Shown: positions 56,074 through 64,000 of the stretch, piece after piece
Layout: every line of letters begins with the position of its first letter
Position numbering within the stretch: position 1 is the stretch's first letter
NCBI GenBank assembly: GCA_015075365.1
Contig: JABTUN010000002.1
Span: forward strand, 1,488,001 to 1,552,000
Direction of reading: 5' to 3'
DNA: 64,000 nucleotides
DNA from: Verrucomicrobiaceae bacterium
GTDB lineage: Bacteria; Verrucomicrobiota; Verrucomicrobiia; Verrucomicrobiales; Verrucomicrobiaceae
The notes under the pieces: model-generated
The model's input: only the letters and a program-made list of their open reading frames with translations
Told to the model about the DNA's origin: nothing
Databases searched by the model: none
Position numbers and translations under genes: made by a program

Positions 56074-56535
56074 ATGCCCCAGATACCCGGACTACGCAGT
56101 TGCTACGCCAAGGTCGGCCGCTTCATCTATTTTGGCCGCATGCTCGACAAAATCCGCCTGCATGCCGCGGGCAGGCTGCCGCCGGAATATGTCGAAAAGC
56201 TCGGTGACGGGCAGTTTCTCACGCTCGACGGGCGCATCTGCCGCTTTCTGGGCGTGCCGTATGCCGGGATCAAGGCCCGCGCCCTCGAAGGCGGCACGGA
56301 TGAGGAGATCCTGGAGTGGACGCAGGCCCGTGGCACGCCCCGCACGGATGAGGAATGCCACATGTGGAACCGCTTCATCGCCAAACTCGGCTGGCGGGAC
56401 GAGCGCTCGCACGTTTTGCCGCAGCGCATCATCGAAAGCGGCCTGCAAGGCAAGGTCGTCGAGACCATCATCGACCACATCGAGTATGATGAAGGGCGTG
56501 ATCCGGTGGCGGAGCGGGCCTGGGACTCGATTTGA
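56074..56535 (+). CDS. DUF5069 protein
   Basis: 153 residues. The pattern YAKVGRFIYFGRMLDKIRLH then LGVPYAGIKARALEGGTDEE and ECHMWNRFIAKLGWRDE is that of DUF5069, a small soluble family of unknown role frequent in Verrucomicrobia. It converges on the cupin gene, with the inverted-repeat element copy 2 between the two stops. Confidence 0.78.
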   Translation: MPQIPGLRSCYAKVGRFIYFGRMLDKIRLHAAGRLPPEYVEKLGDGQFLTLDGRICRFLGVPYAGIKARALEGGTDEEILEWTQARGTPRTDEECHMWNRFIAKLGWRDERSHVLPQRIIESGLQGKVVETIIDHIEYDEGRDPVAERAWDSI

Positions 56536-56541
56536 GCCTGG

Positions 56542-56581
56542 GCAGGCTGCTGAAAAACGCATCCCTTTTTCAGCAGCCTGC
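56542..56581. repeat. Inverted-repeat element, copy 2 (perfect 16-bp stem)
   Basis: GCAGGCTGCTGAAAAA and its perfect reverse complement flank the 8-base loop CGCATCCC. It sits between two convergent genes and its right end touches the cupin stop codon. The T-run is inside the stem rather than after it, so it is not a standard terminator. The arms match those of the 122-bp element at 11633-11754. Confidence 0.75.
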
Positions 56582-57042
56582 TAGTCCTTCGGCGGCCACG
56601 TCACGCCATCCAGCTCCTTCGGCAACTGCGACGGGTCCTGCGGATAAAACCGCGAGAGATCCACCATCGACTTCGATCCCTGCACAAACTCCAGCTCCTC
56701 CGGCCCGCCGATGATGAGCCACAGCACTTCCTCATCCGTGTCATTGAAGACCTGGCGAAGCTGGTCCGGCCCCACCAGCACGCCGCCATGTTTCGGCACC
56801 GTCAGCGTCTCCCCGCCGACCCGCATCCGCCCCGTGCCTTCGAGCACAAAATAAAACTCCTCGGACACGATGTGCTTGTGCAGCGTGTTCGCGCTCTTCG
56901 GCGGCATGCGCCAGAGACGCGCGCCGAGGTTCTCGCTGCCGGTGCGCTCGAGAAAATCGGCGTTCGGGATGCGCATCAGGTTCGAAGGGCGCCAGTGAAG
57001 ATCATCCGGCGTGATGAGCTGGTGGCCTTGGAAGGATTTCAT
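56581..57042 (-). CDS. Cupin-domain protein
   Basis: 153 residues. Cupin motif 1 is seen as NTLHKHIVSEEFYFVLEGTG and motif 2 as PKHGGVLVGPDQLRQVFND, with His and Glu metal ligands (HKH, EEF). No N- or C-terminal extra domain. It could bind a small molecule or be an isomerase-like enzyme; substrate unknown. Its TAG lies within the right edge of the inverted repeat. Confidence 0.8.
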   Translation of the reverse strand: MKSFQGHQLITPDDLHWRPSNLMRIPNADFLERTGSENLGARLWRMPPKSANTLHKHIVSEEFYFVLEGTGRMRVGGETLTVPKHGGVLVGPDQLRQVFNDTDEEVLWLIIGGPEELEFVQGSKSMVDLSRFYPQDPSQLPKELDGVTWPPKD

Positions 57043-57278
57043 GCCGCTCTATATCGAAAAGAATGGGAACCGGCGATGGAATTCCGGGCCGGAAGGCAAC
57101 GCAAAATGAAGATGGGGAGGAAGACGGCGTTTTGCCTGTTCCATCTTCATGCGAAATCATGCCTACAACATGCCTGGCAGCATTTTTGGCTTTTCATTTT
57201 TAGGCATGCACTGCAAGGGGCTGGCCACCGCTTCACCAGCCTGATCCTGTTCTGGGTGCTGAACATGGTGCGGGTGTC

Positions 57279-58832
57279 TCACAACTCCTGCGTGACCCTG
57301 ACCCTGACAAAACGGCGCTGCGACCCTGCGGGCGGAGCATCCAGCACCACCACGCGCTCCCAGTCGTCATTGATCGGCGTGACCGTTGTCGTGCCGCCGG
57401 CCGGGGTCCACGTCCCGGAGGTCATTGAGGAGGAAAATTCAGCCTGGTAAGTGAGACCGGAATTGACCGTCGCCCGGCGGCGCAGAAACTCGATGCGGAT
57501 CACCGCCGCGCCGCCAGCGCCGATTTCCAAAGTGGACGCGGGCAGCCCCTGTGTGCCCGTGCCGGGGGCCATCGTCTGCACGCCCGCGTTCAGCGGCGGC
57601 ATGTTGAAGGCGAACTCCAGCAAATTGGCCACGCCGTCGAGATCAGGGTCGGCCTCGACACCGCTCACCAGCGGATCGGCCAGTTGCGTCGGCGTAAACA
57701 CGCTCTCCGCCCATCCACCAAACTCCGCCGCTGGTGAGACCCCGGCCGTCGCCAGCCGCACCGTCGTGCGGTCCGGCGTGGCGTAGGCCACATAAAGCCG
57801 GTCAGCATGCATGGCCGCGCCAAAGTCCGCCTCGCTCGTGTGCGCGATGAGAGCTGTTTTCCAAGACGAGCCACGCTTGGAGGAGACGTAGAGATCGCCG
57901 CCAGATCGCCGCCACACGATGTAAGGTCTCTCCGCCGAGTCGAAAAACAGCCGCGTGGCCGGCGAGATGCTGCTGACGCTCTCCATGTCAAAGCTTCCCA
58001 CCAGTTCCCGTGCCCAGGGGTTGCCGCTGTCGCTGGCCAGATAGACGCTTTGGTTCGCCGGGTCGTAGTAGGAGGCATAGGCTGTGGTTCCTTTGAAAGC
58101 CATCGACCCACCGGCGATGCTATTGGCGGACACGGAGTTGGAGCGCACGATTTCCGATGTCCATGCGGAAGTCACCGTGCTTCCCCGCACAGCATACGTC
58201 AGGTGACCATTGCGGGAGTATGTCATGCGCGGACGCTCGCTGGTGGGATGCAACAACAGGCTCACCTGCTCAAACACGTAGGTGAAGTCATGAACCTCGT
58301 CCCGGTAGGAGATGCTGCTGGCGGAGCGGTCCCAGAAGGCATAGCGCAGCGTGCCACCCGTGACCGTGTAGCCGAGGTGCAGGTCATTGGCGGAATCAAT
58401 CGCCACCGCCAGTGTCTGACTGGAGCCGCCTGAGCCCGCGAAATTGACAGCAGACGCCCATGCCGTCCCGGTATGGCGTCTGAACTGGACCCCTCCGCTC
58501 GGCTGGCGGTAAATGACATAGGGATGCTGGAAGGAATCGCACTTCACCGCTGCCGAGCCATACAAATTGCTGCTTGGGATGCTGGCCAGCGTCGTCACCA
58601 CCCACGATGTGGCCGGGGTGCGCACTGCGTGGTCCAGCTCGGCTTCGTTGCCGAATTCCGGGAGTGCAGAATAGACGACATGCACCCTGCCGTCAGTGCC
58701 CACCGTCACGCTGCGGGCCACGGCGGTGAAATAAGCATCCCGCACCGTCTGAAAATCCCAGTTCAGCGCCCGCAACGGGCACACCCCGGTCATCATGAGC
58801 AAGAGGGCGGCTAGAAGAGACAGGTTGCGCAT
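57279..58832 (-). CDS. Exported beta-propeller-like protein with verrucomicrobial tail
   Basis: 517 residues with signal peptide MRNLSLLAALLLMMTGVCPL. Repeats such as GRVHVVYSALPE, HPYVIYRQPSGGVQF, DLHLGYTVTGGTLRYAFWD and RPYIVWRRSGGDLYVS suggest sialidase-type Asp-box-like propeller blades, but no sialidase catalytic set is evident. The C-terminal region starts with a Ca-binding-like ADPDLDGVANLLEFAFN, a common ending of large secreted proteins of this group, followed by a beta-rich domain. Confidence 0.7.
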   Translation of the reverse strand: MRNLSLLAALLLMMTGVCPLRALNWDFQTVRDAYFTAVARSVTVGTDGRVHVVYSALPEFGNEAELDHAVRTPATSWVVTTLASIPSSNLYGSAAVKCDSFQHPYVIYRQPSGGVQFRRHTGTAWASAVNFAGSGGSSQTLAVAIDSANDLHLGYTVTGGTLRYAFWDRSASSISYRDEVHDFTYVFEQVSLLLHPTSERPRMTYSRNGHLTYAVRGSTVTSAWTSEIVRSNSVSANSIAGGSMAFKGTTAYASYYDPANQSVYLASDSGNPWARELVGSFDMESVSSISPATRLFFDSAERPYIVWRRSGGDLYVSSKRGSSWKTALIAHTSEADFGAAMHADRLYVAYATPDRTTVRLATAGVSPAAEFGGWAESVFTPTQLADPLVSGVEADPDLDGVANLLEFAFNMPPLNAGVQTMAPGTGTQGLPASTLEIGAGGAAVIRIEFLRRRATVNSGLTYQAEFSSSMTSGTWTPAGGTTTVTPINDDWERVVVLDAPPAGSQRRFVRVRVTQEL

Positions 58833-59461
58833 GAACTTTGATTTTTTTTTGATGAACGTCCAAACGACATGAGTCTGGCAAATAGTTTACACCAAGGTAG
58901 AGTAGCCGCAGGCCTGATTTTTAATCACGCGCTTTAGCATCTGCTGAGAGATAAAAGTCATGCGGTCCTCCAAGTGAGCCTTTCCAGGCGTGAACAGTGG
59001 CAGTGCATGGGCAGAGCAAACATGAGAAATGAAAAGAGTGATGAGCGCACGGCATTCAGACACGAAATCAACGATTGAACGTAGCGCATGAATGCCATTT
59101 GATGGCTCTCATGGAAAAGCCATCATCCGCTTGTCAGCAGAATAATAATTGAAGACAGCCACTGGCCTCCACTGGCTGAGATAATGGATCAGCGAGAGTC
59201 GCGGACGGGAAGCGCGTGTGCGTGGCTCCTCCACTCCCGGTTGCCTGGGCCTGGCAGTATCACAGGCTCATGAGTGCCACCCGACAGAAAAGGATGCTGG
59301 TGAACAGCAGCATGGTGAGCTGGCCGCTGACCCCATGGATGATGTCCTTGATGGTGGCATGCGTCCGGGGCGGCGTTGGCACAAATCCGTCTGTTTCGTG
59401 GAGGTTACCGATAGGATTGCGAACTGGAGCGTGGGAATTGTGAGCCACCCCGCTTTCGATC
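58833..59461. other. Intergenic region with possible gene remnant
   Basis: About 630 bp with lower GC than its surroundings. It starts with a T-run and AT-rich sequence upstream of the 517-residue gene. A weak hairpin GATGGCT/AGCCATC is at 59101-59124. No intact gene is seen; a membrane-protein-like remnant at 59260-59445 is listed separately. Confidence 0.4.
59260..59445 (-). pseudogene. Possible remnant of a membrane protein gene
   Basis: On the minus strand a frame of about 61 codons has no ATG at a sensible place and ends with a hydrophobic stretch GQLTMLLFTSILFCRVALMS before the stop. The preceding HATIKDIIHGVSG looks like a loop before a membrane helix, as in DUF998-type proteins. It reads as a C-terminal fragment or a GTG-started microprotein. 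Evidence is thin. Confidence 0.25.
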
Positions 59462-62400
59462 TCAGAAGCCGGGAACCATCCAGGCCGTGCGTTCGCCGGG
59501 CATGGGCTTGAAAAAGAAGGCGCGGCCTGGCGGAAAGATGAGGCTGGCGTTTTCACTGCGCAGGGCGGCATCGGAGGTGAAAACCCAGTTCGTGGAGCCG
59601 CTGAGCGTGTTGTGGAAGAGCCACAGGCCGGTGTAGCCGCTGGTGTTGGGCGCGGCATCGCCTTTCCAGAGCTGGAGGGCGTCGGCGGTGCCGGGATGGG
59701 TGCTGCTTTGGAAGCCCGTGAGCATGTGGAGCGTGGCGGGAGACGCGGCGAGGGGCCAGGGCTGGGTGAGGAACTGGTTTCCTTCGCTGACGCGGATGGC
59801 GAAGGGCGTGGTGCGGACTCGGCCGGTGGTGAACAGCGCGCGCGGGGTGCTGAAAGCTGATTTGAAGAGCACGCCGGTGCCGGGGGCGATGAGGGTGCCG
59901 TCCGCGCTGCCGAGCGCGGCATCGCCACTGGTGGTCCAGAACCTGGTGCTGCCGGACTGGAAGAGCCAGAGCATGCGGAAGGCCCCGTTTTCGAGGAAGA
60001 GCACCTGATCGGCGGCATTCGGGCCGGTGGAGCCCTTGAGGGCCTCTTTGGCGAAGACCTGCGCGAGCGTGACATGGCGGTGAACGGCGATTTGCGTGCT
60101 TTCGAGGCTCGCGGGCAGTTCGTCGAGCGTGTTGAGCGGGGAGGCCGTGTCGATGACGAGCGCGCGGTCGCCGATGTGGCTCAAATCGAGGCGATGACCG
60201 GCCAGCGGGCCGTTGCGAAGCTCGATGTAGTAGCGCGCGCCGGGTTCGACGAGCGCGGGGAGGTAGCTGGCATCGCTGAGGAAGATGCTGCTGCCGCTGA
60301 TGCTGTGCGTGAAGCCGGTGTAGATGGGCGCGTTCACCGTCTGCACACCGACGCTCTGGATGCCGGCGGTGAGATTCAGCGTGGTCCAGGCCTGCGGCGG
60401 CGTGGCGGCGGTGTCGCCGGTGCTGATGAGCTGCACTCTGAGGCGGATGATGCCGTGCGGCCCGGCGGGAAGTGCCCAGCGCAGCGTCTCGGTGCCGTCC
60501 GGATGGTCCGTGACGGAAGGCGCGAGGATAAGCGGCGTCCATGTCCTGAGATCGGTGGTGGATTCGAGGAACCAGCGCAGATCGCGGATGCTGGCGGGCT
60601 TGGTGACACTGGCTGTTCCATTTTCGATCTTCAACACGTCGCCGCTGCTCACGCCGCTGCCGGCGGGCGTGCCAAGAGCGTATTCGAGGAGGTCGGGCAG
60701 GTCGTCGCCATCGGCATTTGTCCAGGCGGTGGTGAGGCTGCCGGTGCCGTTGCTGCGGCCGCTTTCGGTCCATTCGGCAAAGGTGGCGGGATACGGCGCG
60801 GCGTTCATGCCGTTCTCGTTGATGAGCAGCGCGCTGGTCGGGATGACCTCATACGGATGCGTGGGGCCTTCCCACCACAGTTTGGCCACGGCCTCGCCAC
60901 CGGCCTCGTAGAACTCCATCTTGATCACGACGGGCACGCCGGCCTGCAGGTTGATCGAGCCGTAGTCCCATGTCTCGCCATGGTTGGTCCAGTTGTCGAT
61001 GAGCAGGACGTTGTTCACCCACAGGCGCACGCCGTCATCGCTGCGCGTGTTGAAGGTGTGCAGGCCCGTGGCGCGCGGGATGACGCAGCCGTGCCAGCGC
61101 ACGGAGAAGTTGTCACCCGGCAGGCGGGAGTCCGGCGCGGCGGTCCAGACGAAGTCCACATTCGGATCGATGCGGGAGAAGCGGAGCTGGTCGAAATTGA
61201 GGCCGGCAAAGTAGTCCGCGGTGATGCCGTTCTGACGCGTCACCGGGGCGTAATTGACCGTGAGCGTGTTCGAGGTGGTGTTCCCCTGCCCCGCGCTGTC
61301 GAGCGCGGCATTCGCGGGAAGCGAAATGCCGACCGCGCCCGTCGCGGTCGGCTGGATGGTGGCGATCCACAAGGCACCGCTGCCGCTGAGGCCGGTGACG
61401 CTGCCGTTGGTGACAACAAACTCGCTGCCGAGCAATCCGCTGACGCTTTCGCTGAACTGCGCGTTCACGGTGAAGCTCTCCGTGACGCTGCTGGCGGCGG
61501 TGGACAGCACGACGGTGGGCAGCGGATCGACCGGCGCGGTGAAATTCACATTCAAGGTGTTGGAGGCCGTGCTCGTGTTGCCCGCGGCATCGCTGGCGGC
61601 GTTCTCAGGCATGGCGACCGTCACCGGGCCATCTGCCGCCGGCGTGACGAGCACGCTGTAGGAAGCGCCGCTGCCGCTGAGGCCGGAAGCGGTGCCATTG
61701 GTGATCACGAAGTCATTCAACGCCACGCCGCTGACTGCCTCGCTGAAGGTGGCACTGACGGTAAATGGCGCGCTGACGCTGCCGGAGGCGGTGGCGAGCT
61801 GCACGGAGGGCTTTGTGGTGTCCGGGGCGCTGGTGTTCTTCAACTCGACCCAGTTGAGGTTCACGCCGCCATTGACGAACTCGAGACGGATCGTGCTGCT
61901 GCCGCTGGCGGTGATGCTGACGTTTGGAATCGTGAAGGTGCGCCATGACAACCAGCCGCCGGTGGGCGTGATGTTGAAGGTGCCCGCAGCCGTGCCGTTC
62001 ACGACAACGCGGATCTGCGCCGGGCCGGCAAGCGGCGTGGCCGCGCGCGCGCTGAGCTCGTAGGTGCCGGGAGAGAGGCTTTTGGTGAACTGCAGCCACT
62101 CGCCGGCCGCCGTCCATCCCACGGAGGGCGTGGCATCGGTGTCGCCGGAGTTTTCGATGTCCACACCGCTGTTTCGATAGCTGAAGCCGCCCCAGGTCAG
62201 GCCGAAGTTCTCCGCCTCCGTATCATTGTAGGTCACTCCTTGCGCGCCTTCGTCGAAGTCCTCGGCCTGCAACATGACGCTCGTGACAGCGACAGGCGGC
62301 GTGTAGGTCACGGTGAGCACATTGGAGGCGGTGTTCGTGTTCCCGGCGGCATCGGCGACGGTTCCGGCGGGCAGTTGCACCGTCACCACGCCTGCTGCCG

Positions 62401-64000
62401 TCGGCGTGATGGTCACGCTGCTGCTCGTGAGCGCCGAAGCGCTGCCATTGGTCACCGCAAAGTCGCCCAAGGCCAGGCCGGTGACCGGCTCGCTCGGTGT
62501 GAGGGTGACGGTGAAGGCGCCGCTGACCGCATTCGAGGCGGTGGCGAGCGTGATGGCCGGTTTGGTGACATCGGAGCCGTTGGTGATGGTGAGCACGTTC
62601 GACGCGAGGTTTGCCACGCCGACCGAATCCGTCATCACCCCGGCAGGGATGCTGATTTGAATGCTGGAAGCCGCGGGAGCCACGTTGAAGCTGAACGCGG
62701 TGCCGTTGAGCGTGAAACCGCTGATGGTGCCGCCGGTGATGCTGATGTCGCCGACGGTGAAGCCCGTCGCGGCCTCGCTGAGCGTGCCGGTGACGGCGAA
62801 ACTGGCGCTGACCGTGGAGCTGGCGGTGGCGAGCACGATGTTGATCGGCGCGGGCGCGCTGACCGTGGAATCCTCGATCTGGGAGAGATAGGCCGAGATC
62901 TGGTTCAACTGCGTCGTGGTGAGCGTCACGCCCTGATGCGCGCTGACCGCATCGGCAAGCGTCGCGGCGCTGCCATCATGCAAATACGGCGCGGTGTTCC
63001 AGAGGCCGCGCAGCGTCGGCACGTCGAGGCCGGTGAGAGGACCGTCGAGGCGTTTGCCGCTCGTTGGCTTGATGGTGCCGATGTCGCGGAAGACATTGAG
63101 GGCGGAATTGGTGAAACGCGTGCCGCTGTGGCATGCGGCGCAGTTGAGCTGCTTGAAGAGCGTCTGGCCGGCGGTGGCATCGGTCGTCAAAGTGCCGTTG
63201 GTGTTGCGATTGGGGCTGTTGCCGGTGGTGGTGAGCGAATTCACATACGCGGCGAGCGCGTCGAGATCAGCGCTGCGTCCGGCGTTGGGCGTGCCGAGCG
63301 GCGGATGCGGCGTGCCGTTTGAAATGAGTCCAAGACCGCCTGCGAAGCCGCGGATCTGCCCCTCGAAGTCCTGAATCTCATCGAAGTTGCCGGTCCAGTG
63401 AGCGGGGCCGTGAGTCGCGTGTCCTTTGAGGCTGATGTTGTTGCGCAGCCCCTCGCCAAAGCCGGTGAAGTCCCACACACGGCCATCCTGGCCGCCGTCG
63501 TTGTGGCAGGAGGCGCAGGAGATGTATTGCTGCAGGGCGAGCCGCGAATCCCGCGCATCGTAGAAGAGTCCTTTGCCATTGAGGACGTTTGCCGCGAGCT
63601 TTTCCGTGGTGATGCAGGCGAGCGTGGCAGTGAGCGCGGGCGCGGTTTCAGCGCCGTTGATGATGGAACCGACATCGTGGATGGTGACGGTGCGGTCCAT
63701 GAAGTTGTGGACAAAGAGAGTGCGGCCATCCGGCGAGGTCACGACGCCCTGTGGCGCACGCCCCGCGGTGAAGCGCAGGATTTCACGTTTTCCCCACGAA
63801 TCGACGACCGCCACCTCGCGGCTTCCCTCCAGCGCGGTGAAGAGATACATGCCCTTGGGCTCGTAGCAGGCTGTGGAGGCGATGCCAGCGTCGTTGTAGT
63901 CGATGCGCGCGGCGAAATCTTCCGTGTCCGTGGTCAAATCGAGGCGCGAGGTGATGCTGCGGACGGCGCTGTCATGCGTGAGCGGCAGTCCATCACGCAG
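59462..64000 (-). CDS. Giant exported di-heme cytochrome with Ig-like, CBM6, PA14 and TIGR02597-like domains (5' end outside window)
   Basis: The frame is open to base 64000, so over 1,510 residues are visible and the signal peptide is missing. Counting from the codon at 63937: a YVTN-type propeller part (1-110), heme sites CASCH (141-145) and CAACH (266-270) in a cytochrome-c-peroxidase/MauG-like region, at least four Ig-like repeats (365-545 and about 705-890; TLSEAATGFTVGDISITGG), a CBM6-like module between them (MLQAEDFDEGAQGVTYND), a PA14-like domain (about 895-1035; NTRSDDGVRLWVNNVLLIDN), a DGDDLPDLLEYALG calcium-like segment, and a TIGR02597-like C-terminus. Cell-surface redox protein binding polysaccharide is inference. 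Confidence 0.88.
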   Translation of the reverse strand: MRDGLPLTHDSAVRSITSRLDLTTDTEDFAARIDYNDAGIASTACYEPKGMYLFTALEGSREVAVVDSWGKREILRFTAGRAPQGVVTSPDGRTLFVHNFMDRTVTIHDVGSIINGAETAPALTATLACITTEKLAANVLNGKGLFYDARDSRLALQQYISCASCHNDGGQDGRVWDFTGFGEGLRNNISLKGHATHGPAHWTGNFDEIQDFEGQIRGFAGGLGLISNGTPHPPLGTPNAGRSADLDALAAYVNSLTTTGNSPNRNTNGTLTTDATAGQTLFKQLNCAACHSGTRFTNSALNVFRDIGTIKPTSGKRLDGPLTGLDVPTLRGLWNTAPYLHDGSAATLADAVSAHQGVTLTTTQLNQISAYLSQIEDSTVSAPAPINIVLATASSTVSASFAVTGTLSEAATGFTVGDISITGGTISGFTLNGTAFSFNVAPAASSIQISIPAGVMTDSVGVANLASNVLTITNGSDVTKPAITLATASNAVSGAFTVTLTPSEPVTGLALGDFAVTNGSASALTSSSVTITPTAAGVVTVQLPAGTVADAAGNTNTASNVLTVTYTPPVAVTSVMLQAEDFDEGAQGVTYNDTEAENFGLTWGGFSYRNSGVDIENSGDTDATPSVGWTAAGEWLQFTKSLSPGTYELSARAATPLAGPAQIRVVVNGTAAGTFNITPTGGWLSWRTFTIPNVSITASGSSTIRLEFVNGGVNLNWVELKNTSAPDTTKPSVQLATASGSVSAPFTVSATFSEAVSGVALNDFVITNGTASGLSGSGASYSVLVTPAADGPVTVAMPENAASDAAGNTSTASNTLNVNFTAPVDPLPTVVLSTAASSVTESFTVNAQFSESVSGLLGSEFVVTNGSVTGLSGSGALWIATIQPTATGAVGISLPANAALDSAGQGNTTSNTLTVNYAPVTRQNGITADYFAGLNFDQLRFSRIDPNVDFVWTAAPDSRLPGDNFSVRWHGCVIPRATGLHTFNTRSDDGVRLWVNNVLLIDNWTNHGETWDYGSINLQAGVPVVIKMEFYEAGGEAVAKLWWEGPTHPYEVIPTSALLINENGMNAAPYPATFAEWTESGRSNGTGSLTTAWTNADGDDLPDLLEYALGTPAGSGVSSGDVLKIENGTASVTKPASIRDLRWFLESTTDLRTWTPLILAPSVTDHPDGTETLRWALPAGPHGIIRLRVQLISTGDTAATPPQAWTTLNLTAGIQSVGVQTVNAPIYTGFTHSISGSSIFLSDASYLPALVEPGARYYIELRNGPLAGHRLDLSHIGDRALVIDTASPLNTLDELPASLESTQIAVHRHVTLAQVFAKEALKGSTGPNAADQVLFLENGAFRMLWLFQSGSTRFWTTSGDAALGSADGTLIAPGTGVLFKSAFSTPRALFTTGRVRTTPFAIRVSEGNQFLTQPWPLAASPATLHMLTGFQSSTHPGTADALQLWKGDAAPNTSGYTGLWLFHNTLSGSTNWVFTSDAALRSENASLIFPPGRAFFFKPMPGERTAWMVPGF

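Overview
The window reads as chromosomal DNA of a Verrucomicrobia bacterium, probably near Prosthecobacter/Verrucomicrobium. It is GC-rich. It carries families typical of the PVC superphylum: a PSD1-type cytochrome with DUF1549/DUF1553, a PVC-type multi-heme sugar dehydrogenase, a large secreted cytochrome/CBM6/PA14 protein with a TIGR02597-like tail, DUF5069 and sulfatase genes. The recA promoter has a perfect copy of the LexA box I recall for Verrucomicrobia (TGTTC-N4-GAACA). No rRNA, tRNA or CRISPR array was seen, and the genus is inference only.

Layout. 1-8.5 kb: the 3' part of an ABC transporter, an L,D-transpeptidase, a small Cys-rich exported protein, a solitary RND pump, a YdjY-like protein and a squalene-cyclase-fold protein. 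8.5-19.4 kb: PSD1 cytochrome, tex, a PQQ-type propeller protein, recA with its own terminator, a membrane protein, and the nrnA-truB pair. 19.4-22.6 kb: an accessory zone with a helically phased palindromic repeat array, a 231-residue orphan gene, and a low-GC HEAT-repeat gene bounded by an integron attC-like site. 22.6-31 kb: dxr, cdsA, an esterase, an AraC regulator, a fused siroheme-decarboxylase-like protein, a PIN toxin pair, a DUF721/DciA protein and a CbiX/DR2241-type chelatase. 31-43 kb: tri-heme sugar dehydrogenase, YdcF, SMP-30, glgX, a metalloprotease, a REP/MITE-like element, a SUMF1-like protein and leuA. 43-57 kb: a receiver-kinase protein, asnS, a decayed toxin-antitoxin pair, a DsbD-N protein, a lipoprotein, a sulfatase, polA, a DMFase-like protein, a hydrolase, DUF5069 and a cupin. 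57-64 kb: two large secreted proteins, the last cut by the window end.

How the genes work together. Most transcription units are one or two genes long and many are convergent or divergent, so strong operon inference is limited to nrnA-truB, cdsA-dxr, the PIN pair with the DUF721 gene, and YdcF with the tri-heme dehydrogenase. Housekeeping functions (DNA repair and replication, isoprenoid and phospholipid synthesis, leucine synthesis, aminoacylation, glycogen debranching) are interleaved with exported oxidoreductases and hydrolases suited to polysaccharide breakdown.

The best candidates for something undescribed are the 63/42-bp palindromic array at 20.0-20.45 kb in front of the orphan gene, and the attC-bounded cassette immediately downstream of dxr. 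Secondary candidates are two families of inverted-repeat elements and dispersed short word-like intergenic repeats, one of which has invaded a coding region in frame.
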